A DNA stretch of 41,048 nucleotides, taken from the NCBI GenBank assembly GCA_029099845.1, contig JAQXOT010000017.1, positions 1-41,048 on the forward strand. The letters run 5' to 3'. Shown one piece after another: positions 26,241-32,074 of the stretch; position 1 is the first letter of the stretch, and the number at the start of each line of letters is the position of its first letter. The notes beneath the pieces were generated by a model. It made no database searches. It was given only the letters and a program-made list of their open reading frames with translations, and was not told the DNA's origin. The position numbers were made by a program, and so were the translations under genes. The DNA is from a bacterium. Its GTDB lineage: Bacteria; Bacillota_I; Bacilli_A; RF39; UBA660.

Positions 26241-26579
26241 ATGGAAAAAATATATAATAAACTAGTTCGTGATAACATTCCAGAAATAATACGTCAAGAT
26301 AACTGTAATCCTATAACTAGAACCTTAAGTGATACAGATTATAAAAAAGCTCTAGAAAAAAAACTATTAGAAGAATATCAAGAAGTTATAGAAGCAACAA
26401 CTTCTAAAGAACGAATTGAAGAACTAGCTGATATGTTAGAAATAATTCAAACTCTAGCCAAATTAGAAAATAAAACTTTAGTTGACGTAGAAGAAGTAGC
26501 CAATCAAAAAAGGCTAAAACGTGGTGGCTTTGAGAAAAAAGTATTTTTAGAAAAAGTTACGGACGATAATCAATTATAA
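26241..26579 (+). CDS. MazG-like nucleoside triphosphate pyrophosphohydrolase
   Basis: A 112-residue all-alpha NTP pyrophosphatase. The opening KIYNKLVRDNIPEII is characteristic of this small phosphoribosyl-ATP-pyrophosphohydrolase-like group. The metal-binding residues are in EEYQEVIEA and EELADMLEII. It probably hydrolyses a non-canonical or damaged nucleotide. The nucleotide is not known. Its position two bases after desulfoferrodoxin suggests a shared oxidative-stress or housekeeping role, by inference only. Confidence 0.88.
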   Translation: MEKIYNKLVRDNIPEIIRQDNCNPITRTLSDTDYKKALEKKLLEEYQEVIEATTSKERIEELADMLEIIQTLAKLENKTLVDVEEVANQKRLKRGGFEKKVFLEKVTDDNQL

Positions 26580-26661
26580 ATTATCAATATTTAGTTAACT
26601 TTTAAAATTTATTAGCTATATACCAACAATAATTTAGATAATTCAATATTCAACAATAAAT

Positions 26662-26701
26662 AAAAAGATCTTAAGCTTTGTATAAATCTTAAGATCTTTT
26701 T
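26662..26701. terminator. Bidirectional terminator between convergent genes
   Basis: AAAAAGATCTTAAG pairs perfectly with CTTAAGATCTTTTT around a 12-base loop. It lies between the MazG-like gene (+) and the zinc-ribbon protein (-). The remainder of this 194-base gap shows nothing else. Confidence 0.9.
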
Positions 26702-26773
26702 ATTATGTCAGTAAAATATAAAATAATAACTATTAAATCTTTATTAATATAAATTTAATCTAATAAAGATATT

Positions 26774-27502
26774 TTATTTTAATGCATCATCATTTAAAGG
26801 TGCAGCAACAATTGTATTACAATATCTACATCTTACTTTACTTCCTCGATTAACATCATTAAGAGCTCCACAGTTTTTACAATTTATAGTAACAAAGTCT
26901 TTTTCTTTTTTATGCTTTTCTACACTATAATAAAGTATAGTTTGATCAACTTCATTTAAAATAATTCCATTAATTAGTCCCTTGTCATCTAAATATTTCA
27001 AATCCTCAAAAACTTGTTGCATAACTTCATTAATATTTTTACTAGAAGTTTGAGGAAGCATTCTAGCAATATCAAAAATTTGAAATTTATCAACATATAA
27101 AAAATGAGTATATTTATCAAGAAGAGCCTGATCTTCTGGAGAACATTTTTTTATTACTCCATTTATTTTATCGATATACATATCACCAATTTGTCTTTTA
27201 TTTTTTAAATACTTAATTTTCAAAATACACTCCTCATAAGTACAACCAGCTTCTTTTGCAATAAAGTTAATATCATCTTCTTTTTCATTTATAATCAAAT
27301 CATATATTTTATTCATCTTATCATAAAAGAAAGAATCCTTTAAAACCATATTACCATAAAAATCTGCATATCTTTGAAAAGACCATTCATTAATATTATT
27401 ATCTAATTCATAATTTTTCTTATTAGTTTTTTTATAAAAAATACCAAATACAATAAAACTCATAAAAATTAATAACAAAAAACAAAATATAATCATAAAC
27501 AC
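26774..27502 (-). CDS. Membrane-anchored protein with a C-terminal zinc ribbon, unknown
   Basis: A 242-residue protein with one N-terminal membrane helix (about 3-22), a long helical middle part resembling repeated winged-helix-like units (FIAKEAGCTYEECILKIKYL), and a C-terminal zinc ribbon CKNCG-CRYC of the CxxC/CxxC type. The middle and C-terminal parts probably face the cytoplasm. The family is not recognised. The gene stands alone on the minus strand, closed by the terminator at 26662. Confidence 0.72.
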   Translation of the reverse strand: MFMIIFCFLLLIFMSFIVFGIFYKKTNKKNYELDNNINEWSFQRYADFYGNMVLKDSFFYDKMNKIYDLIINEKEDDINFIAKEAGCTYEECILKIKYLKNKRQIGDMYIDKINGVIKKCSPEDQALLDKYTHFLYVDKFQIFDIARMLPQTSSKNINEVMQQVFEDLKYLDDKGLINGIILNEVDQTILYYSVEKHKKEKDFVTINCKNCGALNDVNRGSKVRCRYCNTIVAAPLNDDALK

Positions 27503-27703
27503 ACTCCATTTAATTACTACAAAATAACTATAAAAATGATATCATACTTTACCATAGCCTATTAAAAAAACAATTAGTAAGACTTATCTTTTACATGAAT
27601 TTTACAATAATACCATTTAAGAATTACCAAATTAATTCCATTATTGATACTTATATTTTTTCAAGTTTACCAATATCTTTTTATCTTAGTTTAAGTAATT
27701 TAA

Positions 27704-27790
27704 TTATTTCCTCAATAAAATTAGTATATATTCAATTTTCTTTTTTAATGATTCTTCAAATGATAGTTCTTCCTTAATAATTTTTACCAT
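27704..27790 (-). pseudogene. Possible short ORF or remnant of a small helical protein
   Basis: A 28-codon frame (MVKIIKEELSFEESLKK...) begins at ATG 27790-27788 with AAAGGAAAGG about eight bases upstream. In the -1 frame the helical pattern continues (FIEEIIKLLKLR) and then is broken by several stops down to about 27600. This looks like a degraded gene of about 65 residues rather than a working one. The forward-strand 60-codon frame over the same bases (27595-27777) has no ribosome-binding site. The rest of the 430-base gap holds the tRNA terminator. Confidence 0.3.
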
Positions 27791-27862
27791 AGTTCCATCC
27801 TTTCCTTTAAGTAGGATAGTCTTTTTATATCTTCTAAGCCGATAAAGTGGGTTTAACAACAC

Positions 27863-27891
27863 AAAAAAACTAATCCATTTCTAGATTAGTT
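27863..27891 (-). terminator. Terminator of tRNA-Gly (minus strand)
   Basis: On the minus strand AACTAATC pairs with GATTAGTT across eight bases and is followed by a run of seven T. It sits about 40 bases beyond the tRNA 3' end. Confidence 0.85.
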
Positions 27892-27929
27892 ATTTATCAA
27901 AACTCGAAAAGTTCGAGCAGACTTCACTA

Positions 27930-28003
27930 TGGAGCGGATGATGGGAATCGAACCCACGTAGTCAGCTTGGAAGGCTGAGGTTCTACCATTAAACTACATC
28001 CGC
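27930..28003 (-). tRNA. tRNA-Gly (anticodon TCC)
   Basis: A 74-base tRNA with encoded CCA. Acceptor stem GCGGATG/CATCCGC pairs perfectly, the D arm contains TAATGGTAGA, the anticodon stem-loop TCAGC-CTTCCAA-GCTGA reads TCC, and the T arm contains GTGGG-TTCGATT-CCCAT. The TCC anticodon reads GGA and GGG and, by wobble, often all glycine codons. It stands alone with its own promoter and terminator. Confidence 0.97.
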
Positions 28004-28071
28004 ATATACCATTAATCAACCTTTGTCCTAGTTTCCGATCGACAGGTCGACTAATCAAGTAGACAACATTA

Positions 28072-28099
28072 ATTATATCAGAATAAGAATTTATGTCAA
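28072..28099 (-). promoter_or_regulatory. Strong promoter of tRNA-Gly
   Basis: On the minus strand: TTGACA (28099-28094), 16 bases ending TGA, then TATAAT (28077-28072), so both hexamers are consensus with an extended -10. It gives a leader of about 60 bases containing a TCGAC/GTCGA palindrome. This accounts for much of the gap between the tRNA and the DedA gene. Confidence 0.82.
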
Positions 28100-28209
28100 C
28101 ATATTTTTTAAAAAAAATTGAAAAATCACTAAAATATTCAAAAACTAATAAAAAAATAGGTAAAAGTCAAAAAATATAAAGTCCATCATATTATTATATA
28201 GGTGATGCA

Positions 28210-28818
28210 ATGGACAATTTTGTAATAGATTTAATCAGCGATTATGGCTATTTTGGAATGCTTTTAGGTATGATTTTAGAAGCTTTTATTATTATCATTC
28301 CCAGTGAATTGATTTTAGCTACTGGCGGAATTCTTGCTGGTAGGGGAATTTTTACCTTTTTTGGGGCTTTTCTTACTGGTCTAATAGGCAGTACCTTTTG
28401 TGCTGTAGTTATATATTTTATGGGATATTTTGGCGGCAAACCATTTATAAAAAAATATGGTAAATACTTTTTTATGAAAGAAGAAGATATTGAAAAATCT
28501 AATAATTGGTATCAAAAGTATGGCCTAATCGCCGCTCTTATTGGTAGAAACTTTCCAATTGTTAGAACATTAATATCTCTGCCTATAGGAACCATGCACT
28601 TATCATTTATTAAGTTTTTTCTTTATACTTTAGTTGGTTCAATTCCCTGGACATTTGCTTTTGTTTATGTAGGCTATGCCCTTGGTAATAACTGGATCAT
28701 TATTAATGAGTACATTAATAAATTAAAAATGCCTATCAAAATATTACTAATAATTTTATTAGTTAGTTATTTTTATAAAAATATAAGGCAAAAACTAAAT
28801 AAAAAAAGAAACATATAA
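28210..28818 (+). CDS. DedA-family (VTT domain) membrane protein
   Basis: A 202-residue DedA protein. The conserved motifs are present: a re-entrant-like N-terminal half with IIPSELILATGGILAG, the GxxxG-rich GLIGSTFCAVVIYFMGYFGG, and GRNFPIVRTLISLPIGTMHL with the essential Arg. Recent work links DedA proteins to flipping undecaprenyl phosphate or other phospholipids, so a role in envelope carrier recycling is plausible. A GGTGAT site precedes the ATG. A 61-residue gene follows after 15 bases. Confidence 0.9.
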   Translation: MDNFVIDLISDYGYFGMLLGMILEAFIIIIPSELILATGGILAGRGIFTFFGAFLTGLIGSTFCAVVIYFMGYFGGKPFIKKYGKYFFMKEEDIEKSNNWYQKYGLIAALIGRNFPIVRTLISLPIGTMHLSFIKFFLYTLVGSIPWTFAFVYVGYALGNNWIIINEYINKLKMPIKILLIILLVSYFYKNIRQKLNKKRNI

Positions 28819-28833
28819 TATATTGGTGAGTTT

Positions 28834-29019
28834 ATGAATGAAAAACAGGCCCTAAAAAAAATTAGTCTAAATCTCACGGCCATTTCCGATATTTTACTAG
28901 GTAGTATCGTCTTAACAGGAAACTATCGCTTTGAGCCTAAAATAATTGCTTTGACTGCAACATGCTTAGCTTCAAACTATACTTATATAAAAGTACGAAA
29001 AAATACTAGAAAAAACTAG
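28834..29019 (+). CDS. Small hypothetical membrane protein
   Basis: A 61-residue protein with a hydrophobic stretch from about 14 to 50, probably one or two membrane helices, and a basic C-terminus. The family is not recognised. The start at 28834 has a GGTGAG site eight bases upstream. It sits 15 bases after the DedA gene and its stop codon lies inside the terminator hairpin, which supports it being the last real gene of this unit. Confidence 0.6.
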   Translation: MNEKQALKKISLNLTAISDILLGSIVLTGNYRFEPKIIALTATCLASNYTYIKVRKNTRKN

Positions 29020-29029
29020 TATTTTTTTT
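28998..29029 (+). terminator. Terminator overlapping the end of the small membrane protein gene
   Basis: AAAAAATACTAG pairs with CTAGTATTTTTT around six bases. The stop TAG (29017-29019) is part of the right arm. Confidence 0.9.
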
Positions 29030-29036
29030 CAAGCTA

Positions 29037-29045
29037 TGTTATAAT
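29037..29045 (+). promoter_or_regulatory. Extended -10 promoter of typA
   Basis: TG-T-TATAAT ends at 29045, 31 bases before the ATG at 29077. The in-frame ATG at 29044 overlaps this hexamer, so it cannot be the translation start from this promoter. Confidence 0.6.
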
Positions 29046-29076
29046 GAGAAACGTCGAAAAGAAGAGGTGTCATATA

Positions 29077-30894
29077 ATGGAAAAAAGAAATGTAGCAATT
29101 ATTGCCCATGTTGACCATGGTAAAACTACTTTGGTTGATGAAATATTAAAAACTTCAGGAATGTTTAGAGAAAACGAAGACGTAAGCAATGTATCAATGG
29201 ATTCTAATGCCCTAGAAAAAGAACGTGGTATCACAATTTTAGCAAAAACAACAGCCCTTGATTATAAAGGAATAAGAATAAATATTATGGATACACCAGG
29301 ACATGCTGATTTTGGTGGAGAAGTAGAAAGAATCATGAATATGGTCGATGGTGTTTTATTAGTTGTCGATGCATATGAAGGACCAATGCCACAAACACGC
29401 TTTGTTTTGAAAAAAGCTTTTGCTGCTAAGGTTAAACCAATTGTAATTATTAATAAAGTAGATAAACCAAGTGCTAGATGCAAACAAGTTTTAGATGAAG
29501 TATTAGACTTATTTATTGAATTAGGTGCTAATGATGAACAACTAGATTTTAAAGTATTATACTGTTCAGCTTTAAACGGAACTTGTTCAACAAGTGATGA
29601 CCTATCAAAGCAAACACCAGGATTTACCGAAGTGTTAGATGCCATAATTGATGAAATTCCTGCACCAAAAGGCAGTGCTGAAGAATCCCTTCAATTTCAA
29701 CCAGCCTTATTAGACTACAACGAATTTGTAGGAAGAATAGGTATTGGTCGTGTTCAAAACGGAAGAATTAAAACAGGAGAAATGGTTACTTGCTGTCGTC
29801 TAGATGGTACTACTAAACAATTCAGAATTCAAAAATTATTTGGATATTATGGATACCATCGTATTGAAATTACTGAAGCCGAGGCTGGAGACATTGTTGC
29901 AATAGCAGGACTTGCTGATATTTCAGTAGGAGAGACTATTTGTAATAATAATGATATTAAACCTTTACCACAATTACATATTGATGAGCCAACTTTACAA
30001 ATGACTTTTGGAACTAACTCTTCACCTTTCGTTGGACGCGATGGTAAAATTGTAACTGCTAGAAAGATAGAAGAACGTTTAATGCGTGAAACCCAAAAAG
30101 ACGTAAGCTTAAGAGTTGCCCCAGCTACAAATGAGTCCTTCTTAGTAAGTGGTCGTGGTGAATTGCATTTAGGAATTTTAATAGAAAACATGCGTCGTGA
30201 AGGATTTGAACTTGAAGTTTCCAAACCAAGCGTTATTATTAAGGAAATTGACGGCCAAAAATGTGAACCATATGAAGAACTACAAATTGAAGTGCCAGAA
30301 GAAAGCGTTGGTTCTGTAATTGAACAACTTGGTACTCGTGGTGGCCGTATGGAAAGCATGAATAACTTTGAAAACCAAGTTCGTTTAATATACACAATCC
30401 CATCACGCGGTCTAATTGGCTTTTCAACAGAATTTATGACATTAACTAAAGGTTATGGAATCATGAATCACACATTTAAAGAATACCTTCCATATGAAAA
30501 TATCGAAGTAGGGGAAAGAAAATTAGGCGTTTTAGTTTCTATGGAAAATGGTGCTGCAACTGCATATTCTATTGGTAACTTAGAAGATCGCGGTGTAATG
30601 TTTATTGAACCAGGAACAGAAGTATATGAAGGAATGGTAGTTGGAGAATGTAACCGTGAAAACGATTTAGCTGTTAACGTAGTAAAAGGAAAACAATTAA
30701 CAAATACTCGTGCTGCTGGATCTGATCATACTGTTGTCCTTAAAAGACCACGTCCTATTACCTTGGAATACGCCCTTGACTACATCAATTCTGATGAATT
30801 AGTTGAAGTTACTCCAAATAATATTCGTATTAGAAAAAAGATACTTAATACAGAAGAAAGAAAAAAATTTGACGCTCGAACAAAAAATAACTAG
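29077..30894 (+). CDS. typA: Translational GTPase TypA/BipA
   Basis: A 605-residue ribosome-binding GTPase involved in 50S assembly and stress adaptation. The GTPase motifs are AHVDHGKTT (10-18), RGITI, DTPGHADF, NKVD and SALNG, followed by the EF-Tu-like domain 2, EF-G-like domains III and V, and the unique C-terminal domain ending in RKKILNTEERKKFD. The start at 29077 is chosen for its AGAGGTG site and the normal family length. The upstream ATG at 29044 falls inside the -10 box. It is a single-gene unit ended by a terminator that contains its stop codon. Confidence 0.96.
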   Translation: MEKRNVAIIAHVDHGKTTLVDEILKTSGMFRENEDVSNVSMDSNALEKERGITILAKTTALDYKGIRINIMDTPGHADFGGEVERIMNMVDGVLLVVDAYEGPMPQTRFVLKKAFAAKVKPIVIINKVDKPSARCKQVLDEVLDLFIELGANDEQLDFKVLYCSALNGTCSTSDDLSKQTPGFTEVLDAIIDEIPAPKGSAEESLQFQPALLDYNEFVGRIGIGRVQNGRIKTGEMVTCCRLDGTTKQFRIQKLFGYYGYHRIEITEAEAGDIVAIAGLADISVGETICNNNDIKPLPQLHIDEPTLQMTFGTNSSPFVGRDGKIVTARKIEERLMRETQKDVSLRVAPATNESFLVSGRGELHLGILIENMRREGFELEVSKPSVIIKEIDGQKCEPYEELQIEVPEESVGSVIEQLGTRGGRMESMNNFENQVRLIYTIPSRGLIGFSTEFMTLTKGYGIMNHTFKEYLPYENIEVGERKLGVLVSMENGAATAYSIGNLEDRGVMFIEPGTEVYEGMVVGECNRENDLAVNVVKGKQLTNTRAAGSDHTVVLKRPRPITLEYALDYINSDELVEVTPNNIRIRKKILNTEERKKFDARTKNN

Positions 30895-30911
30895 AAATAG
30901 TTATTTTTTTC
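30882..30911 (+). terminator. Terminator of typA, including its stop codon
   Basis: AAAAAATAACTA pairs with TAGTTATTTTTT around a four-base GAAA-like loop. The TAG stop at 30892-30894 lies in the left arm and loop. Confidence 0.9.
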
Positions 30912-30940
30912 TTGGTAATTAATTAAACTTTTGCTATAAT
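30912..30940 (+). promoter_or_regulatory. Promoter of the 30966 gene
   Basis: TTGGTA at 30912, 17 bases, TATAAT at 30935 with TG at the extended -10 position. It begins directly after the typA terminator. Confidence 0.75.
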
Positions 30941-30965
30941 TAACTTAAGAATAGAGGTGGCGAAC

Positions 30966-31634
30966 ATGAAAAAAATGACAAAAGAAGAAAGATTAGCCAA
31001 GGAAGAATTAACCAAAACTCAAGTATTAAATTTACAAGAATTAGAAAGAGTAGCCAGTTATGAAAAAAAAGTAAGTAAAAAACCAGCACTTATTTTAGCT
31101 ATTTTAGGAGTAATGTGTATAACAATAGGTGCGTCTTATAATAACGTTATTAGTATTTTTGGCAAATCATCAAATGAAGCCACAACAAATGTTGCTCATA
31201 AAGAAATAGAAACTACAATTGACCCTGTTGCAACCATAAATTGTCAATACGCAACAGTAGATCCAACTCAAGGCTTTGATATGGCTGTTAACATGACCCT
31301 AATTTTAAAAAATGGTAAATTAAGTAATTATACTAAAGTAATGGATGTTACTCCAACAATTGGTCAAGAAATATTAGCTCAAAGTACTATTCCACCCTTA
31401 TTTGCTGCTTATCAAAATTTTGAATCTCTAGTAATTCCAGGCTATAAAATATTATCAACCGCCAAAGGCAGTGGTTTTGAAACAGTTGTTGCTATAGAAC
31501 TTAATCAACTAGACGCTACCCAATTAACGATATATCATGAACAAAATGTCGTAACTAAAGTTGAATTTGCTTTAGACGATAGTAAAGATGCAATTATTCA
31601 AAAAGCTAAAACTTTAGGTTATCTATGCCAATAA
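30966..31634 (+). CDS. Hypothetical single-pass membrane protein
   Basis: A 222-residue protein not assigned to a known family. A basic and acidic cytoplasmic N-terminus of about 40 residues leads into one membrane helix (ALILAILGVMCITIGAS, about 42-58), then a Thr/Asn-rich linker and an extracytoplasmic domain of about 140 residues with two cysteines (NCQYA and the last but one residue), which could pair. The start is placed at ATG 30966, because AGAGGTGG (30953-30960) is its ribosome-binding site. The upstream GTG at 30957 lies inside that site. It has its own promoter and terminator. Confidence 0.75.
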   Translation: MKKMTKEERLAKEELTKTQVLNLQELERVASYEKKVSKKPALILAILGVMCITIGASYNNVISIFGKSSNEATTNVAHKEIETTIDPVATINCQYATVDPTQGFDMAVNMTLILKNGKLSNYTKVMDVTPTIGQEILAQSTIPPLFAAYQNFESLVIPGYKILSTAKGSGFETVVAIELNQLDATQLTIYHEQNVVTKVEFALDDSKDAIIQKAKTLGYLCQ

Positions 31635-31658
31635 AAAAGCATATTAAGTATGCTTTTA
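31635..31658 (+). terminator. Terminator of the 30966 gene
   Basis: AAAAGCATA pairs with TATGCTTTT around five bases, immediately after the stop codon. Confidence 0.85.
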
Positions 31659-31683
31659 TTATTAAAATATTAAATATATGAAC

Positions 31684-31712
31684 AAAAAAAGTTGCATATT
31701 ACTATGCAGCTT
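31684..31712 (-). terminator. Terminator of rpmB (minus strand)
   Basis: On the minus strand AGCTGCATA pairs with TATGCAACT with one mismatch, followed by seven T. The rpmB stop (31704-31702) lies inside the hairpin loop. Confidence 0.8.
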
Positions 31713-31881
31713 TTTGATTCTTTAATAAAGTTCTCTTTTCTTTAGTAGAAAGTCTAGTCTTTGTACCATCAGCAAGTCTATAAACTTGTAAGTTTAAATT
31801 TTGTCTAGTTTTAGTAGCATTCAAAGCATGAGATCTTTTATTTTTTACATTACCAGTTCTTTGTGAAATATTTACAGCCAT
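31702..31881 (-). CDS. rpmB: 50S ribosomal protein L28
   Basis: A 59-residue protein matching bacterial L28: RTGNVKNKRSHALNATKTR, LNLQVYRLADGTKTRLSTKEKRTLLK. It lacks the zinc-binding cysteines (the zinc-independent form). It is a large-subunit protein near the exit-tunnel region. The ATG at 31881-31879 has a strong AAGGAGG site on the minus strand and a near-consensus promoter about 40 bases upstream. It stands alone, divergent from dnaE. Confidence 0.92.
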   Translation of the reverse strand: MAVNISQRTGNVKNKRSHALNATKTRQNLNLQVYRLADGTKTRLSTKEKRTLLKNQKAA

Positions 31882-31920
31882 AATCTCTTCCTCCTTCGGT
31901 CTTTTTCTTTCTGCTTAATA

Positions 31921-31949
31921 ACTTTAACATAAATATTTAAGAAAGTCAA
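31921..31949 (-). promoter_or_regulatory. Promoter of rpmB
   Basis: On the minus strand TTGACT (31949-31944), 17 bases, TAAAGT (31926-31921) with TG at the extended -10 position. Confidence 0.7.
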
Positions 31950-31996
31950 ACAAAATCCTTAAAATATAACCATTAAGGCAAAAATAATGGCATAAT

Positions 31997-32046
31997 TTGT
32001 CAAAATTTATTTTTTAGTTATATTCTCATTAATATAACTTTATGAT
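31997..32046 (+). promoter_or_regulatory. Probable dnaE promoter region
   Basis: TTGTCA at 31997 with TATTCT 18 bases downstream, and a second candidate -10, TATGAT, at 32041-32046. Which is used cannot be decided. The in-frame ATG at 32042 overlaps the second hexamer. Confidence 0.35.
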
Positions 32047-32074
32047 AAAATACTTATACAAGGAGGTATTAACT

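Noticed and set aside
27595-27777. Forward-strand 60-codon open frame
   Set aside because: No ribosome-binding site, unlikely composition (Ile/Ser/Leu/Tyr rich), and it overlaps a better minus-strand start.
28004-28071. T-box leader upstream of tRNA-Gly or the DedA gene
   Set aside because: The conserved T-box sequence and antiterminator are absent, and the element precedes a tRNA rather than a synthetase or amino-acid gene.
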